A stretch of 64,000 nucleotides of DNA from Lytechinus variegatus (Eukaryota; Echinodermata; Echinoidea; Temnopleuroida; Toxopneustidae): NCBI RefSeq assembly GCF_018143015.1, contig NC_054751.1:32564347-32628346 (forward strand). Direction: 5' to 3'. The notes under the pieces are model-generated. The model was given only the letters and a program-made list of their open reading frames with translations. It did not search any database and was not told where the DNA came from. The position numbers and the translations under genes are program-made. Positions 53,901 to 63,424 of the stretch are shown here, in pieces. Position 1 is the first letter of the stretch, and every line of letters begins with the position of its first letter.

Positions 53901-55766
53901 AAATGTCATAACTTTCTTATTTTACATCCGATTTTGATGAAATTTTCAGTGTAATGCTTGTTGATTTTTTCTCTTTTTATTCAAATTAAGTTTTAGTTGG
54001 GGTGGACTTGTCCTGTTCCCTCATGTCAGAGTGCATATCTGTCCGCTTGGATTGTATATAGGCCTGGTAGGATGTTTTCTCTCGCAGACGTATGCAGGAC
54101 TCAAGAACAGAGTCACACATTCCAGTTTACATTGTTTAATCATAAATGACAACAATACCCATATAGAGATGTATTATATTGGCAATACCTTGAAGGACAA
54201 ATCCATCCCAACAAAAAGTCGATTTGAATAAAGAGAGAAAAATCCAACAAGCATAACACTGAAAAAAGGTATGACATTTTGAAATTTCGCTTCATTTCCA
54301 CAAGACAGTTATATGCACATCCTGGTCGGTATGCAAATAAGGTGACTGATGACGTCATTCACACTATTTCTTTTGTATTTTATTAAACGAGATGTGAAAT
54401 ATTCTAATATTCTCCAGACTGCCATGTGAAAGGTATTTTATTCTTCCCTGGATATGTGGAATTACCCCGGGAATTACCCCTATTTTAACATCTTGTGGCT
54501 CAGTCAAGTTGGTCATTAATGTTAAATTTGTAAAAAAAAAACAATGGAATATTGTATAATACAGAAGACAAAAAAAAGAAATAATGAGTTTTTTTTTTTT
54601 TTTTTAAACAAGTGCACACCTAGTTACCAGTAATGCATATAGCATTTCCATTTATTTGAAATCAGGATAAAAGAGCATTGTAGATTAAATGCCTTGCTCA
54701 CGGGCATAGGTGCCGCGGCCGGGGATCGAACCCCAGACTTTCCATGTATAGCCAGGCGCCTTAGACCACTCGGCCACGGCACCTCCGTGGGTACGGCATC
54801 ATCGATTACTGTATCTCATTGCATGTACATGTCGCTAAGTGGTGCAATTGTGCAAACAACTATTTTGTGAAAATAAGCGAAACTTCAAAATGTCATAACT
54901 TTCTCATTTTTTATCCGATTTTGATGAAATTGTCAGCGTTATGCTTGTTGGATTTTTTTCCATTGATTCAAATCAACATCTTTTGTGATGGACTTGACCT
55001 TTAAGTGTCCTTGTTAGCCACAACATAAGTTTCTCTATATACATGGTCAAGTATCTGCAATTCGTCGGCTCTTCGTATATACTGATCGAAAATACACTCT
55101 TATTTTTTAGTTATTGTACGTTTTTTGTCTTCAAACGACAACTCTGAAGGGCAGATTTCTCGCTATTACCGGGAAGATGTGAATTTTATTCAGTTTAATT
55201 CAAGTTTAATTCAACGCAAAATCAAGACAGGAAATATATAGCCAAAGGCTGACGTTTAACATGTTTACAATGAACATAATCATATAAAGTTCATGCAAAG
55301 CCATGTAAAAATAGAACAAAAACAAGCAAAACCCACAGGTAGATGACAGAAATTATGGAGAGTTAACAGTGATTGACAATTCTGAACTTAATTACGTAAT
55401 ATATTCTGTTTCATCTTTTATTAAATAAAAATTGATATTAGGGAGTTTGTACTGGCTGATAATTCTGAACAGTTTTTCTTGTTGCATCTTTTTTTATATC
55501 TGGAGATATGTTTACCCCATTTCAAGTTTGATTGAATAGTCAGGTATAATTGTGTTTTTGCGAGCATAACTCTGATGACATTGCATTTATTCGGGTTTCA
55601 TTTCAAATGATTTTTTTTAAGACTATATAGGAAACAGTGTAGATGGCATTGTAATATGGATGAAGTTTACCTGAATGAATTCTGAAGAATATGCTGAACT
55701 GTTCCGTGAGTTAGCCTGAAATCCTAACAACTGTGCCTTTTTCATTACAGAACTGGCGGGTTCCAT
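38972..55766 (-). CDS. Gene B: PH-like plus two tandem PDZ-like domains with poly-Ser linker, about 519 aa, nine coding exons
   Basis: Seen: coding exons 55671-55766, 49674-49870, 48515-48674, 46967-47253, 46027-46122, 43994-44117, 42780-42863, 39836-39973, 38972-39349; total 1560 nt, in frame, all introns GT-AG. The start exon opens at an acceptor at 55800 and holds MEPASSVMKKAQLL. Residues 8-115 form the PH-like domain with NILIIGCGPGG, LTFIEFDTK and closing helix KQADEWEELICMAV. The linker (152-247) contains 16 Ser in 17 residues. PDZ-like module 1 (about 260-335) has TVLVDLNGNV, RLHNGDKILAI and MSKYIQRSD, the most PDZ-like of the three copies. PDZ-like module 2 (about 335-410) has EDVMRVIRHL and ends CTIIHLQPACL. 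A polar tail of about 105 aa, rich in Ser/Pro/Asp/Asn, follows and ends MVFNDED. Introns are larger than in A and C because of inserted repeats. Function inferred only: membrane-linked adaptor or scaffold. Confidence 0.85.
40555..41830. repeat. Possible dispersed repeat in intron 7 of gene B
   Basis: Coherent block with related internal motifs (cgcttgagtgagcaccactt near 40793, cttgagtgggcacttcg near 41625, and the inverse gtgcccactta near 41455). I loosely recognise it as repeated in sea urchins; no search made. Confidence 0.35.
42104..42702. mobile_element. Fold-back element, about 600 bp
   Basis: Long inverted arms: left contains gaaaatttgctcaaaatcgg, aggtgggctgatgatg and catatccccac; right contains the inverses gtggggatgtgacatcat, cagcccacct and gattttcagcatttt. 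Ends ggtccaggctgga / ctccagtgtga. Next to exon 7 of gene B. Confidence 0.75.
43176..43409. mobile_element. hAT-like MITE, GGCGTACCTAGG family, perfect target duplication
   Basis: Starts CACTAGCGTACCTACG, ends CCTAGGTACGCCACTG; flanked by caggtatc at 43168-43175 and 43410-43417. C runs inside. In intron 6 of gene B. Confidence 0.85.
44588..45640 (+). mobile_element. LINE ORF2 fragment: reverse transcriptase palm to C-terminus
   Basis: Frame 44588-45079 encodes GPLLFLVYINDI then VFADDTNILL, the RT catalytic box with FADD at about 44690, and KFLGITIDKHLSW (the later RT motif). It stops after TLILP at 45077-45079. The next 60 nt or so are out of frame, and a second open frame, 45144-45575, gives QKKAVRICSNSAYL, HTDPLFYRL and SFKRTIKEF, the ORF2 C-terminus. 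So the copy is 5'-truncated and broken at least twice between those frames. Family most like the Jockey/CR1 group. In intron 5 of gene B, opposite strand. Confidence 0.85.
45925..45978. mobile_element. Terminal fragment of a hAT-like MITE
   Basis: G run, cacgtgcccc, C run, then TAGTTACGCCACTG, the right-end signature of the GGCGTA-type elements. No left end. Confidence 0.4.
48798..48990. mobile_element. hAT-like MITE, GGCGGATCC family
   Basis: Starts CAGGGGCGGATGC; right end degenerate (GATCCAACAGCG). Flanks atccaatg and ttccaatg match at 7 of 8. In intron 2 of gene B. Confidence 0.7.
50167..50758. repeat. Tandem duplication, two units of about 298 bp
   Basis: Unit 1 (50167-50464) and unit 2 (50465-50758) are nearly identical, differing mainly in a T-run length and a few bases. 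Both start gtaccttccttgcaaacg. In intron 1 of gene B; units do not cover a coding exon. Confidence 0.9.
50818..50991. mobile_element. hAT-like MITE, GGCGGATCC family
   Basis: Starts CAATGGCGGATC, ends GGATCCGCCCCTG. Flanks gacacact and cacccact match at 6 of 8. In intron 1 of gene B. Confidence 0.65.
51656..52237. mobile_element. Fold-back element, GGACTTGTCC family copy 1
   Basis: Inverted arms: left gaaaattttatcaaaatcgg and gtttcgctta; right the inverses, ending ggttggggtggacttgtcc. Related to the next two elements. Confidence 0.7.
52850..53400 (-). mobile_element. LINE 3' UTR with (AGATTC)n tail
   Basis: Starts with several AGATTC units (tail read in reverse), then a stretch typical of LINE 3' UTRs such as aaggattgctaaaagcaacc. 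No ORF2 remnant recognised. Confidence 0.5.
53412..54013. mobile_element. Fold-back element, GGACTTGTCC family copy 2
   Basis: Left end TTAAAGGTCAAGTCCACC, right end GGTGGACTTGTCC. Arms share tttcgcttattt and atcggatgtaaaataag with inverses on the right. Confidence 0.8.
54191..55004. mobile_element. Fold-back element copy 3, interrupted by a SINE
   Basis: Left end GAAGGACAAATCCATCCC, right end GATGGACTTGACCTTTAA, with the same arm motifs as copies 1 and 2. The centre is occupied by a SINE (54587-54786), so the SINE is younger. Confidence 0.75.
54587..54786 (-). mobile_element. tRNA-derived SINE nested in a fold-back element
   Basis: On the minus strand the head (54786 down to about 54709) reads GGTGCCGTGGCCGAGTGGTC with B box GGTTCGATCCC and a 3' CGGCACC matching the first stem. 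The body and a poly(A) (poly-T on plus, 54590-54606) follow. The T arm does not fit a real tRNA-Leu spacing, so it is a SINE head, not a functional tRNA. Confidence 0.7.
55190..55420 (-). mobile_element. Possible LINE 3' end with (TTCAA)n-like tail
   Basis: Starts with degenerate AGTTTAATTCA repeats, then a block with atagccaaaggctgacgttt, itself partly palindromic. Reads like a reverse-complemented LINE 3' end. Confidence 0.4.
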
Positions 55767-55800
55767 AGACTTCCTGTTGACCGGGCAACCAGACAGGGGC
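55767..55800 (-). other. 5'UTR part of gene B start-codon exon
   Basis: The exon with the inferred start ATG (55766) extends upstream to an acceptor tctacaaacag at 55801 upward. The short leader is open in the coding frame but contains no ATG, so the start at 55766 is preferred unless an upstream exon supplies one. Confidence 0.5.
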
Positions 55801-56009
55801 CTGTTTGTAGATAAGTGATTACAAAAGAAATCAAACTTTAAATCGGAGTTTCTTGTTTTGTCACGAAGATTCATTTTCCCGAATAATATTAGAGCACATA
55901 AATAGGCCCTATCTAAATGTGATGAAATTAGGAAATGGTATAAGTACAATATTTGTGGACGCTAATTTTAGTCTAGGTTCAGTTCAATGGATATAATTAT
56001 GTAAGAGCA

Positions 56010-56117
56010 CTGGCGGATCCAGGGGGCAGCCCCCCCCTTGAGAGGCACAAGTTAAAAATTTGTATTGTTAATATGCCGTTCTAAGACAAGTGTGCCCCCC
56101 CCTTGAAAGCGAGGACC
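56010..56117. mobile_element. Short hAT-like MITE remnant
   Basis: Starts CTGGCGGATCC; no right terminal repeat, yet taagagca occurs on both sides (56002-56009 and 56118-56125). Confidence 0.5.
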
Positions 56118-56463
56118 TAAGAGCATGAATAGTATAACACTAGCAACAGGTTAAGTAGAAACTTCAATTAACCTACCAACCCTGTTGACAACACTTGCCA
56201 AAGCGGAACGTATCCACCCCCCCCCCCCCACAAAACAATTTCATTGCAAAATATATGAATTAACACCCATTTCTTAAATGTTAATTTACAGATATTTTTT
56301 TTAATATATATTCATGCTCTAATACCATGAATACACGAAAACAATTCGGACACTCTAAAATGAGAACTCAACATTTTAAAAAGGTTGAGGGAGTGACAAC
56401 CTTTTCTGACATGTTCCATTGGTTCCATTAATACTTAAAATCACCAAAAACCGCTAATTGAAG

Positions 56464-56800
56464 TCACTCGAAGAAGTAGAAGAAAAAGAAGAAGGAGGAG
56501 GAGGAGAAGAAGGATGAGAAGAAGAATGAGAAGGAGGAGGAGGAGGAGAAGAAGAAGGAGGAGGAGGAGAAGAAGAAGATGAAGAAGAAGAAGGAGGAGG
56601 AGGAGGAGGAGGAGAAGAAGAAAAGGAAGAAGAAGAAGAGGAAGAAGAAGAAAAAGAAAAAGAAGAAGAAAAAGAAAAAGGAGGAGGAGAAGAAGAAGAA
56701 GGAGGAGAAGAAGAAAAAGAAGAAGGAGAAGAAGAAGAAGGGGAGGGGAGGAGGAGGGGAAGAAGAAAAAAAAAGAGGAGGAGAATGGGAAGCATGAAAA
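56464..56800. repeat. Long purine tract (GAA/GGA/GAAAA)
   Basis: About 330 nt of nearly pure purine on the plus strand. All long frames across it are Lys/Glu or Ser/Phe low complexity and are not genes. Confidence 0.9.
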
Positions 56801-56969
56801 AAAATAAAAAGATCACGAGGAACGATAAAAAACAAAGCAAGAACATGTTCGAGAATGAGGATACACGATATAGAGATTCGGGAACGAAAAGAAAGTTTAT
56901 CATACAGATAATAGACATTCAATTTAGAGTAGAATGAATGAGAAAAAATATTGGTATTCACAGGCCTAC

Positions 56970-57060
56970 CTATTGGAATCCATTCTAATGACGTCTGCTT
57001 CTGAACAATCATCAATATTCGTCCTCTTATGTCTAACTTTTCACTTGACAATGAATAATT
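56970..57060 (-). other. Possible upstream non-coding exon of gene B
   Basis: On the minus strand a donor AATAG|GTAGGC occurs at 56970, about 1.2 kb upstream of the start-codon exon. The pyrimidine-rich strand of a long tract (56464-56800) would lie in the intron between them. No transcription evidence; the right limit is arbitrary. Confidence 0.2.
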
Positions 57061-57267
57061 GTATGCACTGATCGACCACTTATTGACAAAAGATCAACTG
57101 ACATTAAAACAAGGAAGTGTTTCAACGCGAACGCAATGTCGCGAGTGCTTATAAACTTTCCCGAAGAGTGAAAAAAATCACAATTATATACGATGATTAC
57201 GCAGGCAATATAGGCTAATCAAACAAATACTAGTAATGAATCGCGCATGCAGATTTAGGGGCGGGGC

Positions 57268-57503
57268 CCACTGTAAAAAAATATTGGGCAAAATTTTTAC
57301 CACCCTGAGTATTTTACCCAATGCGGGAAGCAAAATGTTGTCCATGAAATAAGGTTAAAAAATAAGCAGCAATTACATGTACTTTAGAATGGGCAAAATT
57401 TTCATCACACTGGACAAATAAAAATGCTCAAAAGAAATGCCCAATGTTGGTTGGGCACATAATTACTTTCATGCATGGAGCACTTTCATATTTTTTAGAG
57501 TGC
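57268..57503. mobile_element. MITE with CACTGTAAAAAA termini
   Basis: Left CACTGTAAAAAAATATT, right ATATTTTTTAGAGTG; internal inverted ATTGGGC/GCCCAAT motifs. Confidence 0.6.
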
Positions 57504-58790
57504 CCTGGGCGGGGAGGAGCGTATACGTGTGATCATATTTTGAACAAAATCTGTTGGCAAAAGATGGGCCTACATTGGTTGTGGTCATGGTAATATGGTA
57601 TGCCTGCCCTTCTAGAGCCCTTTTCACACAAGCAAAGATTTAAGGTAAAGGTGTTTTTTTTTAAATTGTCCTCAAAATTTAGATTTTTCTTTGCATGTCA
57701 ATTTTTATTATTCACCCCCCCCCCCCGCCCTCCTTGGAAATACAAATGTTGATTTTTTTTCATTAATATTTGTAATGAGGCGCCATTTTTTTATAGCGCT
57801 AGAATGTGCATCGGTTCGTAGGTCACCAAGGTCACATAGGGGATTCCCGGTCAAAATGTTCATAATCACGTCATTTCAAGTTAACAACGGAACTCATTTT
57901 GGTGTCGTGTATGTTGACTCATATCCACGAGTTAAATCTAGTTTACTAATTGACTTGTAACATGTAAACGCTTTTAACAGCCTGATTACTATATTTGAAG
58001 TGATCATGTGTTTGATTTTTATATTCGTTGTACTTGAACATTAATGACACAGTGTGTAGCTTTAAGACAATTATCATATCAATTTTGTTCAAAAGTCCTA
58101 CTTTTAACCCTCAAAGAACGACAGTAAGTCAATAACAAGGATTTACAAACATGACTGTTTGTTTTTGTTTTATTTTGCAGTATATAGGCCTGTTTCATGA
58201 AAAAATGTATAAGTACACATGAAATTCACAAATAACAAAATTACAAAGGACTAAAAAAAAAGCACTAACTCTTTCATATAATCACGGTACATAAATTATG
58301 GTATATGGTATAATGCTGCAGTTTCGCAATGCTTAATTGCTGTCAAGAAGATTAACTCATAAAGTTTTAACCACATGTAGACTGGGCGAGGTTCAATATA
58401 AAATTTGTACATGTTTTATGTATTTTGAAAGCAAGTGAGGGGAATCCATTAAAAAAAAACGTTTTAAGAGTAAAAAGAAAAATCAAATAATCGTGTAGGT
58501 GAACGTTTGAACAATAAAAAAAATATAATTATTAAACGTTATATACTGTAGAGCGCTTAGAGACTTCTGAAAAAGTAAGTATTAAGCGCTATATAAGCAA
58601 GTATAATTATCATTATAAAAAGTTGCAATCACTATCATGACAATGCAAATAATGGGCAGTTTTTGGTGAATTTTTTTTATCCAATACACAAATTGCGGTT
58701 GAATACTAATCAACGATGAGTAAGTTAAAATATCCTCGCTCAATTGAAGGAAGTAACAACTTCATTATCAATGGGGATTCCCCTATTCAC
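57504..58790. other. Intergenic, one SINE-like tail
   Basis: Mostly AT-rich without exons. A gagcgcttagagacttctg ... agcgctatataagcaagta module at 58545-58620 looks like a SINE 3' end. Confidence 0.4.
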
Positions 58791-59035
58791 AGGCGTCGAT
58801 CCGGGGGTACCAGGTAAAAATGGCAGAGGTAATAATGAAAGAGGTAAAAATGGCAAAGGTAAAAATGGCAGAGGTAAAAATGGCAGAGGTAATAATGGCA
58901 GAGATAATAATGGCAGAGGTAAAAATGGCAAAGGTAAAAATGGCAGAGATAAAAATGGCAGAGGTAAAAATGGCAGAGGTAATAATGGCAGAGGTAAAGA
59001 TGATAAAGATAGGCTACATCACAATAATTATCATC
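58791..59035. mobile_element. Element with GGCGTCGATCC end carrying a 15-bp minisatellite
   Basis: CACAGGCGTCGATCC opens onto about 14 tandem copies of GGTAAAAATGGCAGA variants (58812-59005). Since 15 is a multiple of 3, every frame is open and gives 5-residue repeats, which are artefacts. Confidence 0.7.
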
Positions 59036-59420
59036 CATGACCGGATCGACTCTTGTCGACGAAATAGGCTATAAAAACTGATTAAATATTATGTTGTTTT
59101 TCGTCATTTAAGATCTATACTCTGTCGTTTATATGACTAAACTCAAGCATTTTCTTGCCAAAATGATTTCAATTAGTGACTGCATGATGAAAGGATCTTA
59201 AGCTCGTAAGCAGAACAACGCTTTACATACAAACCCAACGATTTTTTTTTAATGTAAACTCCAATGTGTGCAGCCACTAACCCTCTGAAACGAACAAGTT
59301 CGGGTCTATTTCGAACTACTTTCATAATTTAACCTGGATAAAAAAATAACTGAACATTCTGTAATAAAAGTATTTTTTATTTCGACATCATGATGGATCA
59401 TGATGAATAGATATTGATGT

Positions 59421-59635
59421 CACTGGCGGATCCATGGGGCACAGCTGACCCGTGCCCCCTTGAGAGGATTGAAATCTTAGCAAATATGCTTACTCAAGTG
59501 TGCCCCCTTTTTAAAGCGAGACCCTTTTTCTGCTTGCTAATTATTTTTATGGACAAGTTAGTAGGCGGAAAACTTTTTCGCGTGCCATTTTTCAGGAAAA
59601 TGTGCCCCCCTTGGAAAATCCTGGATCTGCCCCTG
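59421..59635. mobile_element. hAT-like MITE, GGCGGATCC family
   Basis: Starts CACTGGCGGATCC, ends GGATCTGCCCCTG. Flanks attgatgt and attaatgt match at 7 of 8. Confidence 0.8.
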
Positions 59636-60334
59636 ATTAATGTGATATGTTAAATGTAAATGATATAATTATTGTTCAGTCTTTAGAGAAACACCTCAAT
59701 GCAGCTAGTTCAAGTGGATGTCAGGTTCCCAAAGGGTTTGACGTCATATATGGGAAGCTGCCCCATGACATTTTATGCACTACAAAATGGTTCGTAATTG
59801 TTTTTTTTTATTTTTCAGGAGCGTCTAGGATTTGTCTCTTGATAACACTGAAGATAAAAAAAATGATTTTTTTTCTAGAAAATTACATTTCATTAATATT
59901 TTCTATACACCAAATATGGGAAAGCTGCTCGCAAATGACGTCATCACTAAAATATAAAAGTATAGCTTTTAATATCTTTGCTAAAACCCTCATCAATATG
60001 ATTTTATTTTTTCTGCTATGTTACAATGACTTTTAACTGAGGTTGAACTTCCCCTGTAATGAATGAAATACAATTGCGATCAAGAGTGTGCTTCAAATTT
60101 GAATTTTAATACAGCGATTTGACATGAGAAGGCCGTCCATGAGAGTCCAGAAAAAATAATATATTCCAGCCAAAATATTATCATTTGGTGCAGACGATCT
60201 ATCTATGATTTTAAAAATGTCACCCTTTCCATTATTTTATTTTCTTAGAACCTTTCTTAGTTAATTTATTTAGGGCTTACATGCGGGGGCTTTTTGATTT
60301 TTTTTGCATGGGGGTTTAAGACCCTTTTTACCTA

Positions 60335-60664
60335 AACCATTATGCCCTCTGCCATTTTTAACCTCTGCCATTTTTACCTTTGCCATTATTACTTCTGCCA
60401 TTTTTACCTCTGCCATTTTTACCTCTGCCATTTTTACCTTTGCCATTTTTACCTCTGCCATTTTTACCTTTGCCATTTTTACCTCTGCCATTATTACCTC
60501 TGCCATTTTTACCTCTGTATTTTTACCTCTGCCATTATTACCTCTGCCATTTTTACACCGAGCCGATCCGGGGGGGGGCAGTGGGGCGAGCACCCCTATT
60601 AAAATATTTGGGGTGTAACCACCCCCCCCCCTCCCCATCTGTGACGTGGATCGACGCCTCTGTG
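60335..60664. mobile_element. Second minisatellite element, inverted, with GGATCGACGCCTCTG end
   Basis: About 14 copies of TCTGCCATTTTTACC (60345-60555), the reverse complement of the array at 58812-59005. A G run, a C run and the terminus GTGGATCGACGCCTCTG follow. Confidence 0.7.
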
Positions 60665-60699
60665 TTGTCTGCATGTGCAGGATGTGCACTTAACCCAAC

Positions 60700-61985
60700 A
60701 TAGTGCGTTTTTTTAGGGAGAACAAAGTTCTTGCTCAAAGTTTGATTTGAATTTTATTAGTCATGCCTCATTTTCTCAACAAAATTAATGAAGTATACAT
60801 TTCCCATCAAACTTAATGAAGTAAACATGCACATAATAGTCGATAAAAATATCACTGAAATACAAAGAAAGTGAGTAAATATTGATAGAACGAGTTAAGA
60901 AAATAAAAGTATGCCATCGATCATGGTCGTGGGCCTATATGGGGTCCGTAACAAACGACAGAATATTTGTATTATGATATTCTGGAGGAAAATTTGCTAT
61001 AATGATATTATTTGACTGTCGGGATTCATAGTGTTAAATCATTTTGCAATGGATATACTAACATTTTTTCTCGTTTTTTTAATTTGTTTCTCATTTGCAA
61101 TCCAAGAAATTCAATCCCATACAAATAATTTTGAAATAAGATATATGGAATAGATTGTGTCAGAAGATTTTAAACTGGGCTAAGTTACATTGTAATTCAA
61201 AATTGGGGTGAATCGTAAATTTTGTTATGTCGTTGTCTGAAAACAATACCATTCAAGGCCAATTTCATGACAACCAGTTGCCATGGTTGCGATTAAACAA
61301 TAAACGATGACTAGGTTAAAATGCTCTTTAACCACTCTTGTAGGAAGTTAATACCAACAACATCAATGGGGATTCCCCTACAGAGGTTAACTGGGGCTAT
61401 CCCAAAATATTGTAACCACCTCCAATAATTGAATCCTCTATTACCCGGTATGTTTTGTGTACATGTAAAGCAACAAGTGGTGTTTTAGGGAAAACAAAGA
61501 TCTCAGTTTGATTTGAATATATTTTATTTTGTGCAGCATTTTCTCAACAAAATATGCATATCATAGTCGATAAAATGGTTTATTTCCAATTCGTCTAATG
61601 CCAATTCGTCTACTATCATTAATTTTGGTCGAATATCAACTCGTCCACTATCCACATGGTCTAATTGCCAATTCGTTCACTCGCCATTTTGTCTAATAAC
61701 CAATTGGGATTTAGTCCATAAACCATTTGGTCTAATCGGATAAGTGTGAATTGGGCGAAAAGAAAATGGGTATGAGACCAACTGGTTATTAGACAAAATT
61801 GTGATTAGACGAAGTGATCAGTGGACCAAATGATTATTAGACCAAATAGTCGTTAGACGAAATGTTGATGGACGGAATGGCATTAGACTAAATGAGTGTA
61901 GACTAGGCGGTAAGTAAACGAGTTGGCAGTAGATGAATTGGCAATTTACCGATAAAATATATCACTGAAATACAAAGGAAGAAAT
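60700..61985. repeat. Direct duplication of about 180 bp, second copy interrupted
   Basis: 60700-60880 and 61465-61985 share, in order, attttagggaa-caaag, tttgatttgaat, cattttctcaacaaaat, atagtcgataaaa and atcactgaaatacaaa. The second copy is split by the element at 61577-61949. Confidence 0.7.
61577..61949. mobile_element. Palindromic element built of CCAATTCGTCTAAT units, with 9-bp target duplication
   Basis: The left half reads CCAATTCGTCTAATG-like units, the right half their inverse (ATTAGACGAA, GAATTGGCA). Exact cgataaaat flanks both sides (61568-61576, 61950-61958). The paralogous segment near 60840 shows the uninterrupted site. Confidence 0.8.
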
Positions 61986-62529
61986 ATAAATTCAATTTTC
62001 GACATTAATCGGAAAGGCTTATACACTGTGACAATTTAATACATTTTTTAGTTAAATCTTGAAACATTGGTCAAATTACATTATCATGCAGTCACGGAGT
62101 TATGAGCAAATGAAAAATGTATAGGGCCTGTACGGTGAGCATCTAATTGTTTTTAACAATAGTATATACACAGATGGGGGTGGCTCTCTTACCCTTTCCC
62201 CGCAGAAAAAAAGTTCCATGATTGAGAAAAAGTAGGCCTAGAAGAAAAAATGAAGGGTTCGAAAGGGAAAAGAAGATTTAAAATTATTTCTCATTATCCG
62301 GAAAGGTGGAAACATTGCTATATTTAAATTGGTAACCATATCAGATATTGAAGTGTGGCATAGCCTGCAATTATTGTAGAGCGGAAATAGTACGTTTAGT
62401 GACGTTTCCACGCTATACGTTTAAGTCAAGATCCTGGGCCACATTGTTCTGTATTTAAGCATCAGTTGTTAAAAGGGGGGATTTAGAGCAACAGCAGCAC
62501 ATAATCAAATAAACCTAAATTCATGTATT

Positions 62530-62600
62530 TTTACTTTATTTATTTATTCATTTATTTTATCATTATCATATTTTTTTTTTGGGGGGGGGGCCTCAGAAGC
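62530..62600. repeat. AT-rich and G-run low complexity
   Basis: TTTATTTATTCATTT-type repeats run into poly(T) then poly(G). Confidence 0.5.
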
Positions 62601-63424
62601 GGAATTCAGTTCATTCTTTTCTTTCTTTATCTTCTTCTTCTTCGGGAAACAGTACAGGCCATCGTCTGGTGTATTGTCGTACTGGTATCAGGGTATACAA
62701 AATAATGTTGACAAGGTTAGTGTTTTGCAATAGGGTAATCCCCCATATGTTTCCCCGTTTTATTCAGCGACCCATCGAACAATTGCGAAAAATGCAATGT
62801 GTGTAAGCAGAGTGTGCGTGAGAAAAAGCAATTTTTTGTGTTTATTGTGTACTTAATACAAAATGGAAAATTTTAATAAACAATCAAGGTTACCCCCAAA
62901 TATTTCCTCGCAAATACATATAGTAAACAGAATATAATATCGATAGTATAATTCACATCGACAGGGGCGCACAAGCGTGTGTGTGTGTGGGGGGCGGAGT
63001 GTCTGGGTTGCGCCCCTGCCAAAATAGTTTACTTATATAGGGCAAAATTCATATCTGACCCTCCCCATGAACAAGAAATAGGGTATAGGGAAGAAAAAAG
63101 AAGTAGAAAGGGGGGAGACAGAGACAATGCATGAGGAGAAAGAAGAAAAAATGGAAAGAAGATAATAAGAAATAATTTGCGTCACGCGCTAGTCGTTGCA
63201 CCCCTTGGAAAATATTCTGCGCACAAGTGAAGCCTATAGGCACTGCCGAAATTTAATTGCACCCCCCCCCCAAATAAAGGATGCCCTCCCATCCCTCCGT
63301 CTTCAAGAATTATGCTCCTGCCAGTATATATACCATATTTATGTTAGTACTCGTGCAGACGAACTTTGGTTAGTCATGTTAATGGGAAAATAAACAAATT
63401 TAACTTAATTTACACTCAGTTAAC

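Noticed and set aside
54709-54786. tRNA-Leu gene
   Set aside because: A and B boxes and a 7-bp stem are present, but the T arm and acceptor spacing do not fit, and a SINE body and poly(A) tail follow.
56454-57051. Ser/Pro/Phe- or Lys/Glu-rich frames of 70-195 aa
   Set aside because: Frames across a purine tract; open in several frames because stop codons are rare in such sequence.
58812-59005. CRISPR-like regular array
   Set aside because: Units are contiguous 15-mers without unique spacers; genome is eukaryotic.
58740-59074. Overlapping frames with 5-residue repeats
   Set aside because: A 15-bp minisatellite keeps all frames open; same for 60270-60703.
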